Source: an uncultured Pseudomonadaceae bacterium (lineage in GTDB: Bacteria > Pseudomonadota > Gammaproteobacteria > Pseudomonadales > Pseudomonadaceae). Taken from it: a stretch of DNA of 16,610 nt. Shown in pieces: positions 1-7,979 of the stretch. Numbering within the stretch: position 1 is the first letter of the stretch; each line of letters opens with the position of its first letter. Made by a program: the position numbers and the translations under genes. Where the stretch lies: contig CANRHT010000277.1 in NCBI GenBank assembly GCA_947630465.1, positions 1-16,610 on the forward strand, read 5' to 3'. The notes beneath the pieces are model-generated. The model was not told where the DNA came from. It ran no database searches and worked only from the letters and a program-made list of their open reading frames with translations.

Positions 1-137
1 GTCTTGGCCGCAGTTTGGACTTGGAGCAACTCGCTGAAATCACTCGAGAGGTCGGTCTGAGTGAAGCGATCTCTATTGCTGACGAATTACTGGATGGCAA
101 AGTCCGTGGCCGAATCGTGGTCGATGTGAATCGCTGA
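1..137 (+). CDS. acuI: 3' end of an acryloyl-CoA reductase / YhdH-type quinone oxidoreductase gene (partial)
   Basis: Only the last 44 codons are present; the gene starts outside the window. The frame (codons from base 3) ends at TGA 135-137. The tail has a leucine-rich lead-in, an LSEA motif, and then DGKVRGRIVVDVN. This is the usual ending of the AcuI/YhdH branch of zinc-free medium-chain dehydrogenases, where LSEA is followed by a GR-hydrophobic-V strand. Known members reduce acryloyl-CoA to propionyl-CoA with NADPH in the cytoplasm, handling toxic acrylyl intermediates from acrylate, DMSP or 3-hydroxypropionate. Such a role would fit next to genes that handle malonate semialdehyde, but that link is inference. 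The Rossmann and substrate domains cannot be seen, so another YhdH-like quinone oxidoreductase is possible. Confidence 0.7.
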   Translation, partial: LGRSLDLEQLAEITREVGLSEAISIADELLDGKVRGRIVVDVNR

Positions 138-178
138 TAGGTAACAATAAGGCTTTATGAGTTTTTCTCGCTTTGTTA

Positions 179-207
179 CTGATTGGTAAAAATCAGATTA
201 GGTTTTT
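179..207 (+). terminator. possible weak terminator after the acuI-like gene
   Basis: A 6-bp stem (CTGATT 179-184 with AATCAG 191-196, loop of six) is followed after six bases by a run of five T at 203-207. A longer-range pairing, GTAACAA 141-147 with TTGTTAC 173-179, lies just upstream. The stem is AT-rich and short, so termination here is uncertain. Confidence 0.3.
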
Positions 208-277
208 ATTGTATTTCAGCCTAGCTCAACATGCTCAATTTAGACTTTAGATTTGCTGGTGTACTGATGACTAACTA

Positions 278-321
278 GTTAAGTCATTGCTTAACCAAAC
301 TTAACTTAATTTAACTTTAAC
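278..321 (+). promoter_or_regulatory. candidate operator cluster upstream of the TRAP operon
   Basis: An inverted repeat GTTAAG (278-283), TCATTG, CTTAAC (290-295) is followed by further copies of the half-site: CTTAAC at 300-305, TTTAAC at 310-315 and TTTAAC at 316-321. The copies at 290, 300 and 310 start exactly 10 bp apart, so they would lie on one face of the helix. Nearly the same 18-bp element lies upstream of bauA at 7662-7679 (15 of 18 bases identical). It sits 130-150 bp before the dctP start, a reasonable place for an activator or repressor site. Which regulator binds is unknown; the LysR-type protein at 11282 is one candidate. Confidence 0.5.
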
Positions 322-427
322 AGGTGTAACCAACCGTACAGACTGGGTTCAAGCTCATGTAGGAATCCGAATGGGTTTCTACAAGCTGCTAACTGACCAC
401 AAATATAATAATGTCGGAGCACTACAG

Positions 428-1444
428 ATGATGAATAAAAAAATTAAACCATTCGTTGGTTCATGCTTGCTTGCTGCATCGCTTATATTTCCTGCTATGC
501 AGTCCGCACAAGCAGCTGAAAAATTAACTTTGGCTCATGCTTTTCCTTCTGAACATATCTTTCACCTAACATCGACGACCTTCATGGATGAGTTAAAAAA
601 AGAAGGAGCAGACATTAATGTTGATTATCATCCGGGTGGCTCTTTAGGTGACTGGGCGTCCATTTTTGAGCAAAGTATGGAAGGTGTTGTGCCCATGACT
701 ATGAGCTTTGGCTCATCTGAATTTGACTCACGGTTAGATCTAACCTTTATGAGTTATATTGTTAGTGACTGGGATGAAGCGTTTAAGGCGTATGGTCCAA
801 AGGGCCAAATGACTGAGGTCTACAACGATATTCTTGGTGAAATGGATCTGGTGGTGCTCGGTATTGTACCAACGGGATTTGGCTCTATCGTTATGCGCAA
901 AGGCAACCAAAGTGAGCCCACCAATTTCCCGACTGATAGTAAAGGCATCAAGATTCGCGTACCAGCGATCCAAGTTGGTATAGAACGTTTTAAAAGCTTT
1001 GGCTTTAACCCAGTAGCAATCCCCCTTTCTGAACTCTACACCGCGTTACAGCTGGGCACCGTTGATGCAAGTGGAATACAGACAGCGTCTGATGTCTGGC
1101 TGATTCGCGATGTAGTTGAATCTTACGTCTTAACGAAAGACTATTTTGAGCATGCCTTCTGGGTAGTGAATAAGTCTTGGTTAGAAAAACTGTCTGAAGA
1201 GGATCGTCAAAAGCTCTTTGCAGCATCTGAGGCAACTATGATCAAAATCTGGGATGAAGCTCAGGCTGTCGATGAAAATTTCCTCGAAAAAGTCGAGCAG
1301 TCAGGCATTAAAATTGTGAAGTTGAGCGACGAAGAATCTGCCAAAGCGAAACAGCTCGCCTACGCTAACGAATGGCCGTTCATGGCTAAATCTCTTGGCC
1401 CAAAAATCATGGACGTATTACGTAATATTGCTGGCCTCAACTAA
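428..1444 (+). CDS. dctP: TRAP transporter periplasmic solute-binding protein (DctP family)
   Basis: The predicted 338-residue protein captures the substrate in the periplasm and delivers it to the DctQM membrane complex. Start 428 is preferred over the in-frame ATG at 371. It gives a clean signal peptide (two lysines, a hydrophobic stretch to about residue 24, AQA-type cleavage near residue 29-30) and has GGAG at 416-419 with an 8-base spacer; ATG 431 is equally possible. The mature protein has the family hallmarks: the AHAFP strand, the GGSLGDW loop near 70-76, and GIKIRVP near 173-179, whose arginine (R177) normally binds a substrate carboxylate. TRAP ligands are therefore usually organic acids. 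Substrate is not readable directly; the shared operator with bauA suggests an omega-amino acid or related carboxylate. First gene of dctPQM. Confidence 0.9.
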   Translation: MMNKKIKPFVGSCLLAASLIFPAMQSAQAAEKLTLAHAFPSEHIFHLTSTTFMDELKKEGADINVDYHPGGSLGDWASIFEQSMEGVVPMTMSFGSSEFDSRLDLTFMSYIVSDWDEAFKAYGPKGQMTEVYNDILGEMDLVVLGIVPTGFGSIVMRKGNQSEPTNFPTDSKGIKIRVPAIQVGIERFKSFGFNPVAIPLSELYTALQLGTVDASGIQTASDVWLIRDVVESYVLTKDYFEHAFWVVNKSWLEKLSEEDRQKLFAASEATMIKIWDEAQAVDENFLEKVEQSGIKIVKLSDEESAKAKQLAYANEWPFMAKSLGPKIMDVLRNIAGLN

Positions 1445-1462
1445 CTTTTAATCCACATGAGA

Positions 1463-1487
1463 CCCGCTGCCGCTCTACGGCAGCGGG
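1463..1487 (+). terminator. strong intercistronic hairpin between dctP and dctQ
   Basis: CCCGCTGCCG (1463-1472) and CGGCAGCGGG (1478-1487) form a perfect 10-bp GC-rich stem with a five-base loop, starting 18 bases after the dctP stop. No T-run follows directly, so it is more likely an mRNA-stabilising element or partial attenuator. It would let the binding protein be made in excess over the membrane subunits, as is common in binding-protein-dependent transport operons. Confidence 0.65.
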
Positions 1488-1523
1488 AGCATCTTTCTGA
1501 TATTTTAAGTTAGGGTTAGAGCC

Positions 1524-2210
1524 ATGAATAATAATCAACAATCTTCCGTAAAGGCTGTGGTCGTAACCAAGATCTATGATTACGATCCTGACCTCAGTTC
1601 ACGTCCTATTGCACCCCATTTACGTGCAATTCCAAAACAGCCTGAAACTAAGCTTGATAAGTGTTTAATGCGTTTTGAACAGATACTCAATATGACTTTT
1701 CGCAGCCTTATGATGCTGACTTGCCTGTCTTTAGCGGTATTGGTCTTTGCTCAGGTCATCATGCGCTACTTTATGGAATCATCGTTCAGCGGCATTGAAG
1801 AAACGTCTATTTTGCTTGCTGTCTGGGTGTACTTTCTCGGGATGGGCTATGCAACGCGCGAACGTGAGCATATTCATGGTGGCATTGTCAGCCTTGTTGT
1901 TAAAGACCCGAAAAAGATCGCTTGCATACGTTTTCTTGGCACAGTGATCTGCATGATCGCCGCCTGCTTCTTTGGCTACTTCGCATACACATACGCGATT
2001 GGTGAAATTACCAAAGGTAAAGTCAGCACCACTCTGCGTTGGCCTCGTGGGATCTGGAGCGCCAGTATGATCGTAGGTTTTGCGATGATGATTGGCTATT
2101 TCCTATTGGAAGCCATCAATCAGTATAGAGATATGCTTAGGACTTCAAGCCAGCGAAACCAGGCACAGCCACATCCGTCCAAATATAAACTTGATAGTCA
2201 GGAGGTCTAA
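1524..2210 (+). CDS. dctQ: TRAP transporter small membrane subunit (DctQ family)
   Basis: The 228-residue integral membrane protein has four predicted transmembrane segments at about 61-82, 93-111, 134-158 and 177-198. The second is preceded by IEETS, and TRERE-HIHGG follows it; both are characteristic of DctQ. DctQ pairs with DctM in the inner membrane and supports sodium-coupled uptake; it carries no known catalytic site. AGGG at 1512-1515 lies eight bases before the ATG. The protein has an unusually long hydrophilic N-terminus of about 50 residues before the first helix, whereas many DctQ proteins start close to it. An internal start at Met49 (base 1668) would remove this extension but has no visible ribosome binding site, so the longer form is kept. 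The stop is three bases upstream of the dctM start. Confidence 0.88.
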   Translation: MNNNQQSSVKAVVVTKIYDYDPDLSSRPIAPHLRAIPKQPETKLDKCLMRFEQILNMTFRSLMMLTCLSLAVLVFAQVIMRYFMESSFSGIEETSILLAVWVYFLGMGYATREREHIHGGIVSLVVKDPKKIACIRFLGTVICMIAACFFGYFAYTYAIGEITKGKVSTTLRWPRGIWSASMIVGFAMMIGYFLLEAINQYRDMLRTSSQRNQAQPHPSKYKLDSQEV

Positions 2211-2213
2211 GCG

Positions 2214-3521
2214 ATGATTTTATTTTTAATCGCGATGCTGGTGATTATCACCCTCGTGTTAATTGAAGTGCCCGTTGCCTTTGCCTTTGGTATTGGCGCA
2301 GTCCTCTTTGCTTTGACAACCGGCAACGACATCTCGTTTTTGATTCCACATGGATTTAAAACTGCGAGTGGTTTTGCTTTGATTGCCATGCCTCTGTTTA
2401 TTTTTGCTGGTTTACTGATGGCGGAAGGTGGTATCTCGGAGCGACTGCTTAATTTTATTAACTCATTTGTTGGACGAGTTAAAGGAGGGCTAGGTGCCGT
2501 CACCGTACTGACTTGTGCACTGTTTGGAGCAATTTCTGGTAGCTCGTCTGCTGCTATTGCAGCGGTTGGTCAAATCATGATTCCACGTATGATTCGTGAG
2601 GGCTATCCACCAGGTCATGCAACTGCGTTAGTCGCGTGCTCTTCGGTATTAGCATTGTTGATTCCTCCGAGTATTCCGATGATTGTATTTTCAATCGCTG
2701 GTGGTATCTCCGTGGGTGCTGCATTTTTGTCCACTATTATTCCAGGCATTATGCTGGCCATCATTTATTGTGTGTTGAATGTCTGGTTTTTGCGCAATGA
2801 TACGAATATTCAGGTTGACCCGCCCCTACCGTTTAAGCAGGCAGCCAAAGGCGTGGTAAAAAGTGGATACAATGCCGGGTTCGCCTTGTTGATGCCGTTG
2901 ATTATTCTGGGCGCTATCTACAGTGGTATGGCAACACCCACTGAGGCTGCTGCAATTGCCGTTATTTATGCCATTCCGGTCGGTTTATTTATCTATAAAG
3001 GCATGACATTCAAAAGCTTAGGAGTGGTGACTGTACGTGCTGTGACGATGACCGGTTCCATTATGGCGGTGCTCTTCTTCTTGTTTATCATGAGTCGAGC
3101 TATGATTTTAGAGCAGGTACCACGTGATTTAGCGAATGCATTGCTACAGATTACCGAGAACAAATATGTACTGCTGCTACTGATCAACCTGTTATTACTG
3201 TTGATCGGTATGATTGTGGACGACATATCTGGCAGCGTGTTGGCCGCTATTATCTTCCTGCCCATCATCAATGCGTTGGGTATCGACCCGATTCACTTTG
3301 CTGCGATAGTGGGTGTAAACCTAGGGTTGGGTAATATCTCCCCACCGTGTGCGCCCATGCTGTATATGGCGGGAGGGGTGAGTAAGCTGTCTCTGGATCG
3401 CTATATCACTCCAACCATGAAGTTTATCTCTATGGGCCACCTCCCTATGGTGTTTATTGTCACTTTTATACCTGAAATATCCCTGTTTTTACCTAGGTTG
3501 TTGATGGGTTATGGCGCTTAG
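2214..3521 (+). CDS. dctM: TRAP transporter large permease subunit (DctM family)
   Basis: The 435-residue polytopic inner-membrane protein, of usual length for DctM, forms the transport pathway and uses a sodium gradient. Nearly the whole protein is hydrophobic helices. Signature stretches include EVPVAFAFGIG at the N-terminus, FGAISGSSSAAIAAVG with IPRMIREGYP near 105-130, LLIPPSIPMI in the middle, and MIVDDISGS plus NLGLGNISPPCAP in the C-terminal half; these are the two inverted-repeat hairpin regions of the family. AGGAGG (2200-2205) overlaps the end of dctQ and is eight bases before the ATG, so translation is probably coupled. It is the last gene of dctPQM. Confidence 0.93.
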   Translation: MILFLIAMLVIITLVLIEVPVAFAFGIGAVLFALTTGNDISFLIPHGFKTASGFALIAMPLFIFAGLLMAEGGISERLLNFINSFVGRVKGGLGAVTVLTCALFGAISGSSSAAIAAVGQIMIPRMIREGYPPGHATALVACSSVLALLIPPSIPMIVFSIAGGISVGAAFLSTIIPGIMLAIIYCVLNVWFLRNDTNIQVDPPLPFKQAAKGVVKSGYNAGFALLMPLIILGAIYSGMATPTEAAAIAVIYAIPVGLFIYKGMTFKSLGVVTVRAVTMTGSIMAVLFFLFIMSRAMILEQVPRDLANALLQITENKYVLLLLINLLLLLIGMIVDDISGSVLAAIIFLPIINALGIDPIHFAAIVGVNLGLGNISPPCAPMLYMAGGVSKLSLDRYITPTMKFISMGHLPMVFIVTFIPEISLFLPRLLMGYGA

Positions 3522-3542
3522 TGGGGTTGTGTATTTCATGAA

Positions 3543-3573
3543 TAAGAGCTGTGAGCTAATCGAACAGCTCTTA
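3543..3573. terminator. hairpin just downstream of dctM
   Basis: TAAGAGCTGT (3543-3552) pairs perfectly with ACAGCTCTTA (3564-3573) around an 11-base loop, 22 bases after the dctM stop. There is no T-tract after it, so it may be a weak terminator or an mRNA 3'-end protecting stem. Confidence 0.45.
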
Positions 3574-3666
3574 TCGTGAATAGATATTGATAATACAGTG
3601 AGCTAAAACAGGTCATCTTGAGATAGTTGGTGCCGATAGTTCTAATTAATGTAAATACGTACTTTA

Positions 3667-3706
3667 AAAGCTGTGGCAAGTCAAATTTTTTACTTGCCAC
3701 AGCTTT
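3667..3706. terminator. 15-bp perfect hairpin, probable transcription terminator
   Basis: AAAGCTGTGGCAAGT (3667-3681) pairs without mismatch with ACTTGCCACAGCTTT (3692-3706); the loop is CAAATTTTTT. The stem carries A-rich and T-rich ends, as seen in bidirectional terminators. It lies 145 bases after dctM and shares an AGCTGT core with the hairpin at 3543. Confidence 0.55.
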
Positions 3707-3864
3707 AATAGATCATGCTCACCGCTCTATTTATTAGCTAACTGTTTGTGCTTGATGGTGCTGCTAAGTTAACTATTCGTCTTACAAACAGATCTCATAC
3801 AGCTCATAAACACTGTCATTTCATGCTTCCGCATAGATCAGTTAAATCGTCACACCCTATTTGA

Positions 3865-4411
3865 TTAGGTAAGGAAACTAGACGTCTTGCCGATCAGGTT
3901 GTAGTGGTCCAGCAGGTTCTTTGCCTGCCGTGCCAGACCTATATCTTGGCTTCTCTTGTAGCCGCTAATCTTTAATCGACTTCGCTTGTTAGTCGCTCCC
4001 ACTCTGCACATACCATTATCGATAAGCTGGCAAACAACTCAACGTTCAGTTCTGGTAAGCACGTTGGTATGGTACGTTTTACATAATGATAGCTAGCGAG
4101 TCATGGTGGGCTTTTATCATAAGAAGATAGCTAAACGCGCACTGTCACTGTGCTATACACTGTGAGTTCTTGCGGTTGATGTGTATGCCTGACATATAGA
4201 TAGCTTAACTCTATAAGGGCGCAGTGAGACTGTCTGAGCTGTTCGGGGCTTAATAATGGTGTATGAGCTGCACGCCATAGTTTGATATTCGACGTGTTAC
4301 ACGCAGTTCATTACTCTTAAGAGCTGTTAAATACGTTGAAGCTATGCGTGACACAAGAGTATCAGCTGCCGCTGTTGAGGTAAGCCACGAATGGAGGGTG
4401 CCTTCATAGAT
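3865..4411 (-). pseudogene. possible decayed gene of unknown family
   Basis: No intact gene lies between 3522 and 4699, but the minus strand holds three open segments in three different frames that read like successive parts of one protein. Segment one (4411 down to 4250) gives about 53 codons containing STYLTALKSNELRVTRRIS. Segment two (4100 down to 3972) contains LPELNVELFASLSIMV and AEWERLTSEVD. Segment three (about 3945 to 3865, stop TAA at 3867-3865) contains GLARQAKNLLDHYNLIGKTS and has a notably GC-rich third position. All three have believable amino-acid composition and lie in order on one strand, which fits a frameshifted, decayed gene. I do not recognise the family. The stretches 3707-3864 and 4412-4661 show nothing identifiable. 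Confidence 0.35.
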
Positions 4412-4661
4412 TTAAAGCGCAGAAGATGGCGGCTAAGTTTGCCAGAGTGTGAGCTCAGTCAGAAAAATATAAGCTATTGATTAATCGCGAATAGCAGTGG
4501 ATAACTACCCGGCTGACACAATAATGAGTTATGGCCTATGAGGCCAGAAAAATAGTTTAAAGTGGTATAAAAAGAATGTGATGCTGCAGAGGTAAAGCAT
4601 TGCGAGAGGGGAAGGTAACCAGACGGCATGTCAAAGTGTTAGCTATTTTTAACAGTAAGTG

Positions 4662-4687
4662 TGACCGAGGCTATTAGGCCTCGGTCA
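4662..4687 (-). terminator. probable terminator of the bauA-mmsA operon
   Basis: TGACCGAGGC (4662-4671) and GCCTCGGTCA (4678-4687) form a perfect 10-bp GC-rich stem with a six-base loop. It starts 12 bases beyond the mmsA stop on the minus strand. The following minus-strand bases lack a long T-run, so strength is uncertain. Confidence 0.6.
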
Positions 4688-4699
4688 TGTGAGCGTTTA

Positions 4700-6190
4700 T
4701 CAGGATGGGAAAGCGAACTGCGCACCTTCACGGACACTAGCGGATGGCCAGCGCTGAGTGATGGTCTTACGGCGTGTGTAAAAACGCACTGAGTCCGGAC
4801 CGTATGCAGAAAGATCTCCGAATAAAGAGCGCTTCCAGCCACCGAAGCTATGATAAGCAACAGGCACTGGTAGAGGTACGTTGATACCAACCATACCCAC
4901 TTGAATGTTGTCAGAGAAATAGCGTGCAGCTTCACCATCGCGAGTAAAGATACAGGTGCCGTTTCCGTATTCGTGGGCATCGATCAGAGCCATTGCTTCT
5001 TGCATCGTGTTCACACGCACAACTTGCAGTACTGGACCAAAAATCTCTTCCTTGTAGCTAATCATATCCGGGCTAACATTATCGATTAGTGTGCCACCGA
5101 CGAAAAATCCATTCTCGTAACCAGATACCTTAGGGTTTCGGCCATCAACAACAATCTTTGCACCTTGCTCTTCTGCGCTATTAATGTAACCAACCACTTT
5201 CTCTTGGTGCGCTTTGGTGATCACAGGACCGAAGTCATTGCTCTTATCAGAGTATGCGCCGACTTTGAGAGACTGCATGGCCTGCTGCATTTTTGACACG
5301 AGTGCTTCAGCGGCTTCATTACCGACAGCGACAGCGACAGACAGAGCCATGCAGCGCTCGCCTGAAGATCCGAAAGCGGCACCGAGCAAGTGATTCACTG
5401 CGTTATCCATATCCGCATCAGGCATAACAATAGCGTGGTTCTTTGCTCCGCCCAATGCTTGGCAACGCTTGCCATTGGCGCTTGCTGTCTTGTAAATGTA
5501 CTCGGCAATTGGCGTGGAGCCGACAAAGCTTACAGCTTGAATTCGCTTGTCCTGTAATAGAGTATCTACAGCTTCCTTATCGCCGTTTACAACGTTCATG
5601 ACGCCATTGGGCAGTCCTGCTTCTTGTAGCAGCTGAGCAATAAACATCGCCGAGCTAGGGTTGCGTTCAGATGGTTTTAGAATGAAGCAGTTACCACACA
5701 CAATTGCCATGGGGAACATCCATAAAGGCACCATGGCAGGAAAGTTAAATGGGGTGATGCCTGCAACAATACCTAGTGGTTGAAACTCACTCCATGAATC
5801 AATCTCTGGGCCCACATTTTTACTGTGCTCGCCTTTAAGCAATTCAGGCGCGCCGCATGCATATTCGACGTTCTCGATACCGCGCTGTAGTTCACCTAAG
5901 GCGTCATGAGATATCTTGCCGTGCTCTTCACCGATCAGTTCGATAATACGTTGAGAGTTTTGCTCGAGTAGTTCTTTGAAGCGGAACATGACACGTGCAC
6001 GCTTCAGTGTGGGCGTATTGCGCCAAGCGGGAAATGCAGCTTCAGCGGCAGCAATAGCTTCTTCGACAGTAGCTTTACTGGCCAGTGCAACCTGCTTAGA
6101 GACCTCGCCAGTCGATGGATTATATACATCCTGCGTGCGGCCAGTATCGTTCTGTAAAGTGCCGTTGATCAAGTGTCCAATAGTATTCAT
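4700..6190 (-). CDS. mmsA: CoA-acylating (methyl)malonate-semialdehyde dehydrogenase
   Basis: The 496-residue aldehyde-dehydrogenase-fold enzyme oxidises malonate or methylmalonate semialdehyde with NAD+ and CoA to acetyl-CoA or propionyl-CoA plus CO2. Visible features are TPFNFP with the oxyanion-hole asparagine (N149), LKPSE for NAD (K172), and FGSSGERCMA with catalytic Cys280. The stretch GGAKNH replaces the ELGGK general-base motif of hydrolytic aldehyde dehydrogenases, a hallmark of the CoA-dependent MmsA/IolA branch. R103 and R279 match arginines known to matter for semialdehyde binding in that branch. The gene starts 40 bases after bauA, in one operon. With a beta-alanine transaminase next to it the likely substrate is malonate semialdehyde, as for BauC of pseudomonads; a role in valine or inositol breakdown cannot be excluded. 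Confidence 0.9.
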   Translation of the reverse strand: MNTIGHLINGTLQNDTGRTQDVYNPSTGEVSKQVALASKATVEEAIAAAEAAFPAWRNTPTLKRARVMFRFKELLEQNSQRIIELIGEEHGKISHDALGELQRGIENVEYACGAPELLKGEHSKNVGPEIDSWSEFQPLGIVAGITPFNFPAMVPLWMFPMAIVCGNCFILKPSERNPSSAMFIAQLLQEAGLPNGVMNVVNGDKEAVDTLLQDKRIQAVSFVGSTPIAEYIYKTASANGKRCQALGGAKNHAIVMPDADMDNAVNHLLGAAFGSSGERCMALSVAVAVGNEAAEALVSKMQQAMQSLKVGAYSDKSNDFGPVITKAHQEKVVGYINSAEEQGAKIVVDGRNPKVSGYENGFFVGGTLIDNVSPDMISYKEEIFGPVLQVVRVNTMQEAMALIDAHEYGNGTCIFTRDGEAARYFSDNIQVGMVGINVPLPVPVAYHSFGGWKRSLFGDLSAYGPDSVRFYTRRKTITQRWPSASVREGAQFAFPS

Positions 6191-6230
6191 ATTGTCGTCT
6201 CTCTAAAGTTATTATTGTTGTCGTATTGTT

Positions 6231-7574
6231 TTAGTCTAGTTCGCTGATGGCATCGCCAACAGCGCTAATGACGCGATCGATTTCTTCTGGCTCTACGATA
6301 AAAGGCAGGCCTAATTGGATGGTGTCGCCGCCATAGCGGACATAGAAACCCTTCTCCCAACACTTCATCGCGATTTCATGTGGACGTCGCGCAGGCTCAC
6401 CTGGGTAACTCTCAATCTGTAATCCACCTGCCAAGCCGTAGTTACGAATATCGGTGATATAACGGGTGCCCTTGAGGCTGTGTAGTGCGTTTTCGAACAC
6501 AGAACTCATATCTTTAGCTCTGCTGACTAAGTTGTCGTTTTCTAGAATATCTAATGATGCCAATGCTGCTGCACAGGCTACTGGATGCCCTGAATAGGTG
6601 TAGCCGTGAGGCAGTTCAACCATATATTTCTCACCACCTTGATCCATAAATGTTTCATAGATATCGGTTTTTACGACTACCGCACCCATAGGTATTGCGC
6701 CGTTAGTGAGTTGCTTAGCGATGTTCATCATATCTGGTATGACATCAAATTCTTCTGCCGCAGTCATTGAGCCTACGCGGCCAAAAGCGGTAATTACTTC
6801 ATCAAATATGAGCAGAATCTCGTTCTGATCACAGATTTCTCGCAGACGCTTTAAATAGCCCACAGGAGGCGGCAATACACCGGCAGAACCGGCCATTGGC
6901 TCGATGATGACTGCCGCAATATTTGAAGCATCGTGTAATGCGATCAAGTCCAGTAAGTCTTCGGCGCACTCAACACCTTTTTCTGGCATACCACGCGTGA
7001 AGAGATTCTCTTTCAGCAGTGTATGACGCAGATGATCAGCGTCAACGCCTTGACCAAACATCATGCGGTTGCCAGCAATGCCGCCGAGGCTGAAACCACC
7101 AAAGTTAACACCGTGATAACCCTTCGCGCGACCGATCAGTTTGGTCTTGGTTGGCTTGCCTTTTTTACGCCAGTAGGCGCGAGCTATTTTTAGCGAAGTG
7201 TCAGCGCTTTCTGAGCCTGAGTCAGTAAAGAATACGTAATCCAAATCTTTAGGCATTAAGCCGCGAATACGGTTGGCTAGCTCAAAAGCTTTAGGGTGGC
7301 CGTGCTGGAACGCTGGTGCATAATCGAGTTCACGCAGCTGTTTGTGCACAGCTTCGGCAATCTCGGGTCTGTTATGGCCTGCTCCACACGTCCACATACC
7401 CGACAGACCATCGAAGATGCGACGGCCATCGGCTGATTTGTAGTAAGCGCCGTCAGCACCAACGATCATGCGTGGGTCTGCCTTAAATTGACGGTTGGCT
7501 GTGTAGGGCATCCAGAATGCATCGAGCTGTTCAGCGGTGAGCCCTGCGGATTTAGTAGTATCGAATTCAGACAT
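6231..7574 (-). CDS. bauA: omega-amino acid (beta-alanine):pyruvate aminotransferase, class III
   Basis: The 447-residue PLP enzyme transfers an omega-amino group to pyruvate, typically beta-alanine + pyruvate to malonate semialdehyde + L-alanine. It follows the pattern of the Pseudomonas omega-amino acid:pyruvate transaminase from its start (FWMPYTANRQFKADPRM) onward. Visible motifs are DSGSES near 118-123 for the PLP phosphate, IFDEVITAFGR with D258 for the pyridine nitrogen, and NIAKQLTNGA with the Schiff-base lysine K287. VRYGGDT carries R413, which corresponds to the substrate-carboxylate arginine of that family. GAGG-type Shine-Dalgarno bases precede the ATG. It leads the bauA-mmsA operon; the upstream region holds the operator shared with dctP. 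Taurine:pyruvate transaminase is a less likely alternative, because the downstream gene fits malonate semialdehyde. Confidence 0.9.
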   Translation of the reverse strand: MSEFDTTKSAGLTAEQLDAFWMPYTANRQFKADPRMIVGADGAYYKSADGRRIFDGLSGMWTCGAGHNRPEIAEAVHKQLRELDYAPAFQHGHPKAFELANRIRGLMPKDLDYVFFTDSGSESADTSLKIARAYWRKKGKPTKTKLIGRAKGYHGVNFGGFSLGGIAGNRMMFGQGVDADHLRHTLLKENLFTRGMPEKGVECAEDLLDLIALHDASNIAAVIIEPMAGSAGVLPPPVGYLKRLREICDQNEILLIFDEVITAFGRVGSMTAAEEFDVIPDMMNIAKQLTNGAIPMGAVVVKTDIYETFMDQGGEKYMVELPHGYTYSGHPVACAAALASLDILENDNLVSRAKDMSSVFENALHSLKGTRYITDIRNYGLAGGLQIESYPGEPARRPHEIAMKCWEKGFYVRYGGDTIQLGLPFIVEPEEIDRVISAVGDAISELD

Positions 7575-7630
7575 GGAGACACCTCGTTTTGGTTTTTGTA
7601 TTTAGTCAGTACATTTTTAACAGATTAATA

Positions 7631-7704
7631 GTTAAGTTAAATACAGATGTATTTATCTATAGGTAAGTGAATGCTTAACTAAGAGATTTGCTAAGCGGGT
7701 TAAG
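7631..7704 (-). promoter_or_regulatory. candidate operator region upstream of bauA
   Basis: The inverted repeat GGTAAG (7662-7667), TGAATG, CTTAAC (7674-7679) matches the dctP upstream element at 278-295 in 15 of 18 positions, including the T-A-TG spacer pattern. Single GTTAAG half-sites flank it at 7631-7636 and 7699-7704. A separate perfect palindrome, AAATACA-GA-TGTATTT, lies at 7639-7654. The main element is about 90-105 bases before the bauA ATG. A confident -10/-35 pair could not be assigned. Confidence 0.5.
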
Positions 7705-7979
7705 TATTTGGCTGGGCAATTACCGGAGGCTCTAGTTTGAAAAAATAAAAATGATGTTTTAACCAGCACTGACTGAGCAGCCTGCCAGTTACATTTTTAA
7801 GGTGAAAATTGTCTTTATTGGGCCGTGCGCACGCCTTGCTTTGAAGCAAGAAGCTTTAGCTTTTGTTGCTTAGAGGGTTAGTGTTGTGTCATCAGTTTGT
7901 GAGCTGAAATCGATGGGGCGGTAAGATAAGTTTCTGGCAAGATATTAGGCAGATGGGGTCTTTTAGTGGCTTGCAGTAC

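Noticed and set aside
371..427. Longer N-terminus for dctP starting at 371
   Set aside because: It would put 19 residues with no signal character in front of a complete signal peptide that has its own GGAG and start at 428.
4639..5089. ORFs of 113 and 62 codons overlapping the 3' part of mmsA
   Set aside because: Out-of-frame shadows of a well-conserved aldehyde dehydrogenase gene with no protein-family features.
6231..7574. Taurine:pyruvate aminotransferase
   Set aside because: The sequence follows the beta-alanine/omega-amino acid branch and the operon partner acts on (methyl)malonate semialdehyde, with no sulfoacetaldehyde genes seen.
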